64,000 nucleotides of DNA, taken from assembly GCA_027924585.1 (NCBI GenBank), contig BSBM01000361.1, positions 71,037,501 to 71,101,500 on the forward strand, in the 5' to 3' direction. The notes under the pieces were generated by a model. The model saw only the letters and a program-made list of their open reading frames with translations, ran no database searches and was not told where the DNA came from. Positions within the stretch are counted from its first letter, which is position 1. Each line of letters starts with the position of its first letter. Made by a program: the position numbers and the translations under genes. The DNA is from Larix kaempferi (lineage: Eukaryota > Streptophyta > Pinopsida > Pinales > Pinaceae). This document shows, in pieces, positions 1 to 11,278 of the stretch.

Positions 1-2447
1 TAAATTTTAGCCTCCATTGGAATGAACACTTATTCCTTAACCTCGGCAGATTGCAAGTAAGAGCGATTGCACTCTTAATTTATAAACCTCAGTAAGGCAA
101 GAGATCAACCTCATGATGAAAACTAACCTGCAGCTATCAATCATAGATTTTAACCCAAGAGATCAACCTCATGATGAAAACTAACCTGCAGCTATCAATC
201 ATAGATTTTAACCCACGGATATCTGTCGAGACTTCATAATTTTGTTGTTACCTCTTTCTTTTCCCTGTTTTGTCAATGGATGCATGTGTAGTGCATAGAA
301 ATAACAAAAGAAACCAAAAAAATATATCCAAATGCATAGAAACCATGAAAATGATTTGTTAAAGATGGATGAAAATAGTGAAAACAAACCCAAAAAGCTG
401 TGTTCAAAAGAGCAAAATGAAATGGAGAGAGCCAGATCCTCTACGTTTAACAAATCCTCTAAATGAAATCGTGCTTTAAGCTGATAATTATCATGAGACT
501 ACCAACTATGGCAGCAGTGGTAGCGAGCACGATCTTGATTCTATTTTCCTTCTCATATGATCCTGATTTTGTTTTCCTTGTTGATATGGTCTATGTTTTC
601 ATGAGAGAAGAAGACCTTAACATAGCTTGATAGTGAAGGAAAGAGATCAACCAACTAGTTTATTGTAATGGCTATCGCCTTGACCATTGAATTTAAATTT
701 GATTCCATTATTTTCAGAGGAAATCAATCACAGATTTTACAAAGAATAACACGAGGTGACTTGGGATTTTGTATGTTCCCAATGAATGAAAAACAGAGTG
801 TCCACATTATCCTTCAAAATATATCAGGATAGCGATGAAGAGGGTTTAAAGAAAGTAGGTTGCAAAGATCACAATATCGCCAAGAGAAAAGGAGATATGC
901 CAACTTGTTAAAGAAGGAACATTTATATAAAGTCAAATCAGATTTTGATAAAAGACTGCCACGTTCTTGAGGTTTGATAGTCTCAGCAAATGAAGATACA
1001 TATGCATAAGATTACATTGGTCTTCCAAATCAACAACCATGTCTCCAAATCGATAAAGAAGTAGTGCCTGCCTTAAAATATGCCACGTATTGTCAAAATG
1101 CCAAAACAGATAAAGTGCCATGGAGTATCTGTTGATCATTTCACCAAATAGCTAGAGAAGATCATTAAAAATTGCAGTAAAGACAAGGACCTATAGGCAA
1201 CTGGCGATATACCAATGACAAGCACACCAAATATTTGGTCGTCTTCTCAACCTCTGCTTCTCCTCCTATAGCCTTCAAGTAATACTTGGAAATAGACCAT
1301 TGTGTGAGTTGTTAAAGACTAATGTTCGGTTAAAAAATTTTGAAATGTTAATATACTGTGCAAGCATTACCAGAGAAAGGTAGAGGTAGTAGGTGAGGAG
1401 CATCAGTAATCCAAAACTTTAAGGACAATCCATTCCATTGCAACAACTTCTGGTCACTTAAATAGGTTATTTGTGACTCTCTCGAATTAATATATGTTTC
1501 ATTTTCAAAGAAGTCTGGCGCAATTACAAATTTAAAAAGAATTTTAATACCACAAATAGAACTTGAAAGAAATAATCTTTTGAAATTTATACAAATTCGT
1601 AGGTTGATCCTCTTCAATTCTGATTGCAAGTGTCATGCAAGTGATACCCAGGATATGTATATGAGTATCATTTGTAAAAGTCCCTTTAGACAAGAATCTG
1701 TCCAGTGAATTCGTGCTTAATAAGTGTTTCTCAATGAAGATGATATGAGGATGTGTACTGCACGTCGGTCAGCTGAGTATCAATACAGTCCAACATATGA
1801 CTTTGCAATGGAGGTTTCTTACACTCTCTTGCTTTAAATTTCTGAAATGTATCCTCGTCTTCATCCTTAGTGCACGTATAGTCCTGCAGATCAGTAGAAG
1901 AAACAAAATCATTATGAATTGAAATTTCAAAAATCTTGGCTTTTCACATCTTGTTTCATTGCAAACTTATTACAAATCTCCTTTAAATACTACTAATTTA
2001 ATCCCTATCCCTTTTCCCGTGAATAAAAAATGTATGAACAAAAATTTATTTCAGAAGTTGGTGATGAATTCAATATTTTAAATGATGTGGGTGATTGGAA
2101 ACTGGTACAAGATATTGATTACAATGGTTGTTTGGTCTCTCTCCTATGCATGGTTAACGTGGTCATCCAACCCAAAATGAGTTCATAGTTTTGTATTTGA
2201 GTCTACAATGATTCTCATCCTCTTGCCCATGCACTGTTATTTTGAAAATCTAAGTTTGAAGGTCAAAGTTTGAAAAGACTTAGAGTTTGCAAACTGTTTT
2301 TGGATCTTAATAAGAAAATTGATCTTATTCTTTTGGTTGGAGTTGGAAATACCGATCTCAAAAAGTCTTTTAGTTCTTGACCACCATCTCCCACTCATAA
2401 TTGAGCTCGTTGTTTTCTCTAGATTCAGGACTCAAACACATAACTGT
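1..2447. other. Stretch without a recognisable gene
   Basis: I find no open frame here that I can assign to a family. Some minus-strand segments between about 933 and 1629 look mildly exon-like (open for 60-90 codons, with a GT dinucleotide after one of them near 1366), but no domain is visible and frames change between them. The only clear structure is a tandem duplication at 101-216. The segment just before 2448 is the left flank of a copia element. Confidence 0.5.
101..216. repeat. Perfect 58-bp tandem duplication
   Basis: The block at 101-158 (beginning GAGATCAACCTCATGATG) is repeated directly at 159-216 with no difference I can see. Only two copies are present. A perfect direct duplication in otherwise unique-looking DNA points to a recent replication slip, or to an assembly artefact. 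Confidence 0.9.
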
Positions 2448-3025
2448 TGATGTATATGTAACTTCGGAATGTATTTCATCTATATATTTATTGTACTCCT
2501 ATAGAGATGTCTTATTCCTCTATATGGAAGTGTCGTCATTTGTATTGACAAGTGTCGCAAGTGAGTTACCTTGCCGATGGGTTATTAGACCAACTTGTAA
2601 GGGGTCGGCCCGATATAATGTAATATGAAGTTATTGTAACTAGCTAGACAATTCGGCCCCATAATGTTATTGGGCAAACAGGACAAGTATAAATAGAGAT
2701 CGGGAGATCTCTATTTGGATCACTTTAGAACTCACACATCCTTCACTCGAAAAGTGGCGCACATGTGAGGAGGAGGATCAGTTTCTAAGAGGAGTCTATC
2801 TCTTGTACTTTGGTTGAGTTATTGCTCTATCTATCTCTGAGGAAGTTGTGGGGTTTTTCACCTTAGGGTTTTCCCCACGTAAACTCTATGTCTATTGTCT
2901 CTCATGTTTTTGCTTCTTGTGATGATTGACATGCTTGTTATGATTGATATGCATTGATATACTGTACATGTTATTCTCTCAGTGAAGATCCTAGAGTATT
3001 GCGAATTAATGCTTAAAATTTAACA
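2448..3025 (+). repeat. 5' LTR of the copia element
   Basis: It starts TGATGTATATGTAAC, the same as the stub at 8991, and ends ...TTTAACA directly before a primer-binding site, giving 578 bp. It contains a TATA box at 2688-2695. A purine/pyrimidine palindromic stretch, ATCGGGAGATCTC, follows at about 2699. The left boundary is set by where similarity to the 3' stub begins. Confidence 0.85.
2688..2695 (+). promoter_or_regulatory. TATA box in the copia 5' LTR
   Basis: TATAAATA lies 240 bp into the LTR and about 330 bp before its end, where the U3/R border is expected. It would direct transcription of the element's genomic RNA. Confidence 0.65.
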
Positions 3026-3038
3026 TGGTATTAGAGCT
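3026..3038 (+). other. Primer-binding site, initiator Met-tRNA type
   Basis: TGGTATTAGAGCT directly follows the LTR and matches the usual TGGTATCAGAGC of plant copia elements with one change. It would pair with the 3' end of initiator Met-tRNA to prime minus-strand cDNA. Confidence 0.85.
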
Positions 3039-3600
3039 AACCTGAGAAGAAGACATTGTGTAGTGACGGAAACTAGGGCTTCTTTTTTATTTGGTTTCTC
3101 TCCAGAGATTTTGGAAAAGCAGTATAGTACATTGACTCTACTCATCAAGGAGAATCTATTTGTCCAATCAGAATTCAATTCTGAGCATTTTCAGATTTGG
3201 CCCTAAAAATTAGGGTTTCCACAAAAATAGTAATTTCTCAAATCTGAAGACATAGCTGGAAGCTCCTTGGAAAAATCGAAGTTTAGAGCTTTGGATCGAG
3301 ATTTTTGGCTAGGTAAATCTCTGGGAAACTCAAACCCTAATTCAGGGTCCTCCCTAGTGAACCCGGGAAGACTAAAAGACATTTCTAACGGGTGAAGCTT
3401 TGCAGATCTCAAATTTTGAATACACCAGGCTGGTCAGATCATCAAGGTGTATCTTTCTATCCTTTTAGAAAGTTGAAATTCACATTTTGAATTTTTAGGG
3501 TTTTTCCGACAAACCCTAATCTGAGTGGAGATCCAGTTTTCAGCAAAGCAAGTGGTAAGACCTAAATCTTTTCTATTTCTATTTGAAGTACTCTTTAAGA

Positions 3601-4500
3601 TGTCTCACCACACCAAGCTTGAGGATAAGCTTGAAGGGTCTGATAACTTATGAGCCTGGAAGTATGGGATTGGGTTAATCTTGGAAGAAAATGAATTAGA
3701 CTCTTACATCAACTCTGAGGTCCCTATCCCAGAGGATGAAGAGGCTAAGGTATTGCATAAGAAGAACTTGCTCAAGGCAAAGAGAATCATTGCTGATTCT
3801 ATCAAAGACCATCTCATTCCACATGTGTCATCTCTAAAGACACCCAAGGAGATGTTTGACTCCCTGACCAAGTTATTTGAAGGGAAGAACATAAATTGGA
3901 AGATGACTCTATGGAATCAATTGAAAGGGGTCAAGATGTTGAATGGAGAGACCATTCAATCTTACTTCTCCAAGGTCTCTCAGATCAAGGAACAACTTGA
4001 AGCTGTGGATGAAGTAGTGAACAATGGTGAAGTTGTTATGACCACTCTGAATGGCCTACCTAGGTCATGGGACTTCTTTTATTCAAGAAATATGTGCAAG
4101 AAAGAAATTGATCTCTTTCAGTAGACTGTGGGAGGAATGCTCTCAAGAAGAAGCTAGGCTTGTGGCACGAGAAGAAAAGATGGGGAATGAATATCAAGCT
4201 CTCACAGCTCACACCAAGGGAAGCAAGGTTAAGAGGGAGAAGTCTCATAACAAGAAACATTCTCACCCTTATCACAAGAAGAAATATCTATCTCATGTTC
4301 GATGTTTCGAATGTAATGAGAAGGGACACTTTGCTTCAGAATGTCCCAAGAACAAAAGGGACAACAACAAAAACAACAACTTCAAGAAGAAGAAGAAGGG
4401 TAGCAAAAGAAGGTATCATGCTCATGCTGCTGAAGATGACGAACCTCTAAAGAAGAAGGCTAGAGCAAAAAGTGATGATGATGATTCATCAAGCGAAGAG
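3601..4500 (+). pseudogene. Copia gag (capsid and nucleocapsid), frameshifted
   Basis: Gag forms the virus-like particle that packages the element's RNA. Reading starts at the ATG at 3601 (MSHHTKLEDKLEG), meets a TGA at about 3650, then runs open from 3681 through a capsid typical of plant copia elements (IADSIKDHLIPHVSSLKTP, then NGETIQSYFSKV). Near 4080-4120 the meaning moves to another frame (ARKKLISFSRLWEECSQEEA), so a single-base indel lies there. The nucleocapsid follows with a CX2CX4HX4C zinc knuckle at 4303-4344 (CFECNEKGHFASEC), then a lysine/asparagine-rich basic tail and an acidic serine patch. The stop and the frameshift make it non-functional. Confidence 0.9.
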
Positions 4501-6991
4501 TGTGTTCTAATCTCTGCTCTCACATGTACTATTTCTCATGGTTGTAATGATTGGCTTATTGATAGTGGTGCTTCCAAACACATGATGGGGTTTAAAGAAT
4601 CTTTTGTAAATCTATCTGAACATGAATCACCCCATAAAGTGAAACTTGGGGATGACTATCAATACCCCATCAAAGGAAGTGGTGAAGCCTCCTACAACCT
4701 AGATTCTGGAAAGCCCTTGAAGATGAAAAATGTTCTCTATGTACCTGGGCTCAAGAAGAACCTACTCTTCATATCTGCATTGGATGCAAAAGGTATGAGG
4801 GTTGCATTTGTAGATGGCCAAGTTCTAATGTGGCCAAAAAGGTAAAACTATTGATGATGCAGTGGTGATTGGAGAGCAAGACGGAGGATTGTATAAATTG
4901 AAGGGACAACCTGAACATGCCATGGTGCATGATTCCATGGAGCCAAGTGAACTTTGGCATAGAAGACTTGCACATATGCACTACAGAGCATTACCAATTG
5001 CAAGTAAAGCTGTAGAAGGTCTTCCTGAAATCAAGACCAAGCATGAATGTGTTTGCAAAGGATGTGAAAAAGGAAAGAACATAAAGAAAGCATTTCCAAG
5101 CAGTGAAAGCAAGGCTAAAGGAATCTTGGAAATCATCCACTCTAATGTATGCGGTCCGATGTCATCCAGTTCTCTGAGTGGGTATATTTACTATGTCTCT
5201 TTCATTGATGACTTCTCCAGGAAGACATGGGTTTACTTCTTGAAGAACAAAGATGAAGTATTTGATAAGTTCAAGGAATTCAAAACCTTGACGGAGAACC
5301 AAACCGATAAGAAGATCAAAACATTCAGATCCAACAATGGTGAAGAATTCACCTCAGGTGACTTCAAGAAGATATGCAATGATTCAGGGATTAAGAGGGA
5401 GTTGACTGCTCCTTATAATCCACAACAGAATGGAGTTGCAGAAAGAAAGAACAGAACAATCATGGAAGCACCAATGGCAATGCTGCATGACCAGGATCTA
5501 CCTATGCATCTATGGGCAGAAGCAGCTAGGACAACTGTATATGTGCAGAACAGAACACCCCACAAGATATTGGACAACAAGACTCTAGAAGAGGTCTTCT
5601 CTCGTAAGAAACCTGAAGTCAACCATCTCGGAATATTTGGTTGTCCAGTATATACTCACGTGCCAAAGGAAAAGAGGACTAAGCTATATCCTTCAGGAAA
5701 GAAGGGTATCTTTGTGGGTTACAGTGAAAGCTCGAAGGCTGATAGAATATACTTTCCAGGGTTTAAGAAAATTGATGTCAGTAGGGATGTAACATTTGAT
5801 GAAAATTCGGCATTCATCAAATCAAGGAAGACACCTATTGAAGTTTATGAAGAACTGAAGGAAACTAGATTTCAAGACACTAAAGCAATTACATATGTTG
5901 ATCATGAAATTGAAGATCCACAACAACCTGTAGATCCACCCCATGAGAATAACTCTCACAAGAGAAAACCTGCATGCGCTAGAGAGCTCATCCAAGATGC
6001 AGAAAGATATGGCATTCCAGAAGAAGAACACAGAGCAAAGAAGAGAACTAGATCACATACCAGCTATGTTGCTTTACTCTGTGATATCATGAACAAAGAA
6101 ACTTCCAGTTATGAAGAAGCAGCGGAAAAGAAAGAATGGAAGGATGCCATGGTCGAAGAATACCAATCGATAATGAAGAATGATGTTTGGGATGTTGTTC
6201 CAAGACCTGAAGGGAAGTCTGTTGTGACTTCCAAGTGGATCTACAAGATCAAGCATGCTACAAATGGCAGCATAGAGAAATACAAGGCAAGATTCATAGC
6301 TTGTGGCTTCTCTCAAAAAGAGGGAATAGATTATGAAGAAACTTTTTCTCCTTTAGACAGGTACACTTCCATCAGATCAGTACTTTCCCTGGCTACAACG
6401 ATGAAATGGAAGATACACCATATGGATGTCAAGACAGCTTTCTTGAATGGTGTAGTTGAAGAGGAAGTGTATGTGGAGCGGCCACTCGGTTTTGAAACAC
6501 ATGACAGGGAGTCATATGTGTGCAGATTGAAGAAATCCTTGTATGGCTTAAAGCAAGATCCCAGAACTTGGTATCGTAGGATGGACAGTTTCCTATCTAG
6601 TTTGGGCTTTACCAAGAGCAAAGCGGATTCCAACCTTTACTACAAGGTTGAGGAAGGAAATCCTGTGATTCTACTCCTATATGTGGATGACCTGTTTGTA
6701 ACAGGAGATGACAGATTGATTGCCAATACAGAGAGGAATCTTTCTGCCGAGTTCGATATGAAGGACTTGCGGATGATGCACTATTTTCTAGGTATGGAGG
6801 TGTGGCAGAGTGCAGATGGGATCTTCCTTGGACAAGGGAAGAGGTTCGGGATGATGGATTGCAAGGCCATGGCCACACCGATGTCATCAAACTTGAAGCT
6901 TCTATGTGATGCTTCATCTGAGCCGGTTGATGTCTCTATGTATCGTCAGATGATTGGGTCCTTGATGTACTTGACAAACACAAGACCTTGA
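4501..6991 (+). pseudogene. Copia protease-integrase-reverse transcriptase, inactivated
   Basis: The domains are in copia order. Aspartic protease carries DSGASKH at 4561. A frame change at about 4840 leads into the GAG-pre-integrase zinc motif (LWHRRLAHMH, CVCKGCEKG), then the integrase core, then reverse transcriptase with the YVDD box at 6680-6691. Two of the three integrase catalytic acidic residues are lost: the Asp codons expected at 5144-5146 (HSNVCGPM) and 5333-5335 (RSNNGEE) both read Asn, while the Glu at 5441-5443 (GVAERKN) remains. The segment FLGQGKRFGMMD at about 6830 lacks several residues normally found between those words. The frame ends at 6991 because of a 26-bp tandem duplication. 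Integration by this protein would not be possible. Confidence 0.92.
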
Positions 6992-7012
6992 TGTACTTGA
7001 CGAACACAAGAC
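6961..7012 (+). repeat. 26-bp tandem duplication that breaks the reverse transcriptase frame
   Basis: The 26 bp at 6961-6986 (beginning CTTGATGTACTTGACAAACA) recur at 6987-7012 with one A/G difference. Because 26 is not a multiple of three, the duplication shifts the frame and produces the stop at 6989-6991. Confidence 0.9.
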
Positions 7013-7646
7013 CAGATATCTGCTTTGCGGTGAACACATTGAGCCAGTTCCTGATGGATCCGAGGAGTGTTCACCCGATTTCTGTAAAGCATATTCTGAG
7101 GTACTGAATGGTATAGTTAATTGTGGGCTCAAGTATTAAGCGAATCAAAAGTTTAACCTACAGGGTTATGTCGATTCAGATTGGGCAGGCAGTGCTGCAG
7201 ATAGGAAGAGCACATCTGGGTGTTGCTTCAGTATGGGATCAAGTGTGATCTCTTGGTTTAGCAGGAAGCAGTCCTACGTAGCACTAAGTACAGTCGAGGC
7301 AGAGTATGTTGTAGCCTGTTCGGCTAGTTGTGAGGTAGTATGGCTTCGGAAGCTATTGTCAGAGTTATTTGATCTCCCGCTGGAGACTACTGGTATCTTT
7401 TGTGACAACCAGAGTTGTGTGAAGTTGTATGAGAACCTGGTGTTCCATGATAGGTCGAAGCACATTGAGATCAAATATCACTATATCAGGGATATGGTGC
7501 AAAGAGGAGCAGTGAAGCTCTTGTATATTGCGACGAATGAGGAGATTGCAGATGTGCTAACAAAGCCACTAGCCAGAGTGAAGTTCGAGTACTTCAGAGA
7601 GAGGATTGCCGTTCTTCAAATTGATGACACTTCGAGGAAGAAGTGA
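7013..7646 (+). pseudogene. Copia RNase H end of pol
   Basis: This is the C-terminal ribonuclease H that removes RNA from the RNA:DNA hybrid. After the duplication the text resumes as DICFAVNTLSQFLMDP, meets stops near 7110-7140, then continues from about 7161 as GYVDSDWAGSAADRKSTSG, VALSTVEAEYV, CDNQSCVKLYEN and HIEIKYHYIRD, ending at 7646. These are the standard copia RNase H words, with the Asp and Glu catalytic positions present. The first part is off frame, so the domain was not made with the rest of pol. Confidence 0.9.
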
Positions 7647-7734
7647 TGGACACATTTGCTGAAGCCATTCCAAGCATGGTGGAAGGAGGATCCTTCACAT
7701 GGCTATGGATGTAAGTGCTAGATGATGAGCATTA

Positions 7735-8110
7735 GGATGATGTTCTAGTGTGTTCTCTATATGATCAGTTGGATCATTTATATGTATGTATGTACGCATC
7801 ATGTTGGATGTTGGATATGACCAGTTGGATCATTTTTATGTATGTATGTACGCATCATGTTGGATGCTGGATATGATCAGGTAGATCATGTATTTGTATA
7901 TGTATCAGGTGGATACTTGTATGATCAGGTAGATCATGTATTATGATAAGTATTAGGTAGATACTTTTTATGCATCAGATGGATATACAGTTTGATCAGA
8001 ATGATCACAGATGACGAGCTTCAGGATGTTGCTCCAGATGAGATGCATAGGTTGATGGTATGATGATGATCAGGTTGATCATGTGATGATGTACATCAGG
8101 ATGATGTATG
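7735..8110 (+). repeat. Degenerate GATCAGGTRGATCATG-type tandem repeats
   Basis: The stretch between pol and the 3' LTR is built from diverged copies of ATGATCAGNTGGATCAT and TATGTATGTACGCATCATG words. One 67-bp pair is obvious (TATGTATGTATGTACGCATC at about 7782 and 7839). GATCAGG-TAGATCATG recurs at about 7877, 7923 and 8069. No frame is open through it. Confidence 0.75.
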
Positions 8111-8159
8111 GTGAGTATCGGTTTGATACTCTATGGTCGTGGATAGGTTGTGCAGGTAG

Positions 8160-8722
8160 CATAGAAAAGACCCTTTAAAAACCGAACAGGTAGAGCGGTG
8201 TGCTCGTAACATCCTGGGTTGCTCTATCGAGATCCAGACAGGTAGAGCGGTGTGCTCGTAACATCCTGGGATTCTCTAAGTAGGCTTTGCTATAGGTAAA
8301 ATAGAAAAGACCCTTTAAAATCTAGACAGGTAGAGTGGTGTGCTTGTAACATCCTAGGATGCTCTATTGGGATCCAGACAGGTAGAGCGGTATGCTCATA
8401 ACATCCTGGGATGCTCTGAGTAGGTTTTGCTACAGTTTCGCATAGAAAAGATCCTTTAAAATCCGGATAGGTAGAGCGGTGTGCTCGTAACATCCTGGGA
8501 TGCTCTATCGAGATCCAGATAGGTAGAGCAGTGTGCTCGTAACATCGTGGGATGCTCTGAGTAGGTTTTGCGAAAGTTCACATAGAAAAGATCCTTTAAA
8601 ATCCGGACAGGTAGAGCAGTGTGCTCATAACAACTTGGGATGCTCTATCGAGATCCAGACAGGTAGAGCGGTTTGCTCTTAACATCCTGGGCTTCTCTGA
8701 GTAGGTTTTGTGAAGGTCAACA
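8160..8722 (+). repeat. Four 140-bp tandem repeats, each holding two half-repeats
   Basis: ATAGAAAAGAYCCTTTAAAA marks the start of each unit at 8161, 8301, 8442 and 8582, so the period is 140-141 bp. Inside each unit the word AGGTAGAGCGGTGTGCTCGT occurs twice, about 52 bp apart, giving eight copies in all. Each half-unit is bounded by TAGAGC and GCTCTA, which can pair as a 6-bp stem. The array lies in the transcribed 3' region of the copia element. Confidence 0.92.
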
Positions 8723-8978
8723 TGTAAAAGAACCTATCGTTTGCGCTAGGTTTTGTTGACACACGTAATCAGTCCTGGGATCCACAGTATGGCCATTGAT
8801 GATGAAGACCTGTAGGTGGTGGGCTTGCATCCAGCATGAAAGAGGGCTAGCTCTGTAGAACTTCCTAAGACGAGTAGATTCAGAGATTGGTTGAGATAGC
8901 AGCAGCAGTGACGATGATGACGATCCAGAGAAGAAGACTTGTGCTAGCAGATCTGTGTCAAGAAATACCTTTCTAGTT

Positions 8979-8987
8979 AAAAGGGAG
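8979..8987 (+). other. Polypurine tract of the copia element
   Basis: AAAAGGGAG lies three bases before the 3' LTR stub and fits the plus-strand primer site of an LTR retrotransposon. Confidence 0.7.
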
Positions 8988-8990
8988 TGA

Positions 8991-9045
8991 TGATGTATAT
9001 GTAACTTCGGAATGTATTTCATTTATATATTTATTGTACTCCTAT
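8991..9045 (+). repeat. Truncated 3' LTR (55 bp)
   Basis: The sequence equals the first 55 bp of the 5' LTR (2448-2502) with a single C/T difference, then diverges abruptly after CTCCTAT. The rest of the 3' LTR is missing, by deletion or by replacement with unrelated DNA. Confidence 0.85.
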
Positions 9046-9610
9046 CTAAGTATGAGATATAGTCATAAATGTATTTACATAGACCATTCTTTTGCTACAG
9101 GTATGGCACTATTCTGCTAGCCATCGCTACTCCAATTGACTAAGGACGAATCAGAATCATTTCCATTGCACACAGACTATTTCGTCATTGTTTTTAGCTT
9201 ATGTGTGGCATGCTATCCTTATCTCTTGTTATAAGTATCTTATATCTAATTGTTAGCATTAAATTATGCTATTGATGTATCTCATGAAATTTATTGATTA
9301 CACAAAGTGAAGAAAAACATATATACTTATGTCCATAAGATTTGCTCATATTTTATCAATTACATTGATACTTGTCCTAATTTTCATTGCACAAATACTT
9401 GGCATATTGCCCTTGTCTCTTGTTATAAATATGACATAAAATCATTTTCAATATGGCATATAGTCATAAATCTATTTTCATAGACCATTTTTCAACCATG
9501 TTGTATCATTTCTCTTGCATTTCCAATTTGTTGTGGTAATGGACATGCCACTTTGGCTCTTTTTTATTAAAGTATCATATTACGTTCTAATTTTAGCTTA
9601 GCGTGGACAT

Positions 9611-9856
9611 TGTAAAATTTTATTTACTTAATATTTTATTAAAGTATTAGTGCCAACTCCATGTTCAATAGTGAGTTACACTTTTCTACATTCACTTTCA
9701 ACATAGAGTTACACTTCTCCACGTTCACTTCATTGTAAAATTTTATTTACTTAATATTTTATTAAAGCACTAGTGCCAACTCCATGGTCAACAGTGAGTT
9801 ACACTTCTCCACGTTCACTTTCACGTTCACTTTCAACATAGAGTTACACATCTCCC
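9611..9856. repeat. 123-bp tandem duplication
   Basis: TGTAAAATTTTATTTACTTA begins at 9611 and again at 9734. Both copies continue through ...GTGCCAACTCCATG... and GAGTTACACTTCTCCACG, with scattered substitutions. The second copy has an extra internal repeat of CACGTTCACTTT. Confidence 0.85.
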
Positions 9857-10620
9857 TTCTGCTGTTGGGTTATAAAAATCAATGCAAGAACTCCCCAACT
9901 ATCGTTTCCTCGTCAACGTTATCATGCATAACAACCATTTAGTTTCTTCTAAATAAAAATAAAATTAAAAAATTACTTCCATCCTAACGTCAACTTGTAT
10001 CAAAGTCAAAATTATGGCTGGCAAACTAAGTTAGCCGTCATTGATGACCGATATTAAACGGCCGTCAGCGTAACCTGGTGGCGTGCTATCCAAGTCTGTA
10101 TTCCCTGGGTATGTCGCCACTTTCTCGTATCATTTGGTATCACGTAAAATGTGATGCGCATAAATCTGGATTTTTTGGTCAAGGCGATTCTTCCTCTCGA
10201 CTAACGACGAAACCACCCTACCATCCTTCCATTGACCAACTCAATAAATTATTCTCCAATCATGCAATTTGTCAATACTTTTCTTTAAAATTATGCTTTC
10301 TACGAAATTAAGAGGTTGTAACAAAATAGAATATCACCACCTTAGATATATTTGCCATTTCGGATGTTGTAAAATGTCATTTTCTACATTCATGAACGTT
10401 AAGATCAGGTTGCATAACGATGTATCTAATTAGAAAAATAATAATTTATATTTACTTTAATTAAAAATAATGATTTTTAATATTTATGGATGGTGATGGT
10501 CAAGATTCACGAATGCCAAGAAGTTGTATATCGTTGTATCTCTATAGGAGAATATTTCATTTAAATTTATTTAAATTAAAAGCAATGATTTTTTACATTT
10601 ATGGATTGTGTCTTGTCTAT

Positions 10621-10760
10621 TGGTTGTAGCTTGGGTGGGTGGTTGGGAGGAATGTTTGTTACCCTCCCCACTCAGGTTCAATTCTTGTAAGTGATATATT
10701 GCTCTTGTTGAGCCTATATTGTAATGATTGTAATTTCGTGCCAGTTCCACATTTTACTAT
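10621..10760 (+). repeat. tRNA-derived SINE candidate
   Basis: GTAGCTTGGGTGGGTGG at about 10626 resembles an RNA polymerase III A box. CACTCAGGTTCAATTCTT at 10669-10686 resembles a B box. Their spacing (about 35-40 bp) fits a tRNA-like SINE head. No target duplication or tail was found, so this is a weak call. Confidence 0.35.
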
Positions 10761-11278
10761 CCTTTGTTACAACTTTACCACATAACGACAGTAGTTGATA
10801 ATCTAGCGTTCGTCCTTCACCCTTCATTTGTATATAAGAAAGCTTTATGAGTGGCTCAGTCGATCATGCTACTCACCCATCAATTGTATATGAATCAATT
10901 GTATATGAAAAACAGAAGAGTAGTTGATAATCTATATTGCGTTTGGTTGGTAGGTCTATTAAGATAGATATTTAATATATCTTAACTTACATAGTCCAGA
11001 GCAATGAAAGGAAATTGCTTCCATGGTCCCCTCACGCCAGAATGGCGCACAGAGGTTGTTCAAAGCCTGTGAAAAGAGAGATAAGTTTCTAATTCATGTA
11101 ATCCCTACTTCTTCTTTCGAGTAATGTATTGGAATGACATGCCATCTTCTTGTGAGATTCGCCGAAATCATCCACGCCAACAACTTTCAACGAATTTAAT
11201 AATCCGTTCCTGTAGTATTGGCTTAATTTTCGTTACTTTGATCGAGAATTCATTTTCTGCAGAATCGTAAGCTCTGAA

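Larger units (their letters stand above)
2448..9045 (+). mobile_element. Ty1/copia LTR retrotransposon, decayed, 3' LTR truncated
   Basis: The element reads in copia order: 5' LTR, initiator-Met tRNA primer site, gag with a zinc knuckle, aspartic protease, integrase, reverse transcriptase, RNase H, a long repeat-rich 3' region, a purine tract and the first 55 bp of a 3' LTR. The 3' LTR stub at 8991-9045 matches 2448-2502 almost base for base and then similarity ends, so the right end is lost and no target duplication can be read. The coding region has at least three frame changes. This is a dead copy about 6.6 kb long. Confidence 0.93.
9046..11278. other. Stretch without a recognisable gene
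   Basis: AT-rich DNA with many stops in all frames. It holds a 123-bp tandem duplication (9611-9856) and a SINE-like sequence (10621-10760). The last 200 bp upstream of 11279 are the likely promoter and 5' leader of the GDU-like gene; I see no convincing TATA box at a sensible distance. Confidence 0.5.

Noticed and set aside
933-1629. Possible exons on the minus strand
   Set aside because: Two or three open segments with a plausible splice donor, but no domain and no consistent joining of frames; not enough to call a gene.
2448-3025. Short 55-bp LTRs for the copia element instead of a truncated 3' LTR
   Set aside because: The TATA box and initiator-Met primer site require a left LTR of about 578 bp, so the 55-bp match must be a truncated right LTR.
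8160-8722. tRNA genes in the copia 3' repeats
   Set aside because: D-arm-like and anticodon-arm-like words are present, but there is no T-arm and no acceptor pairing.
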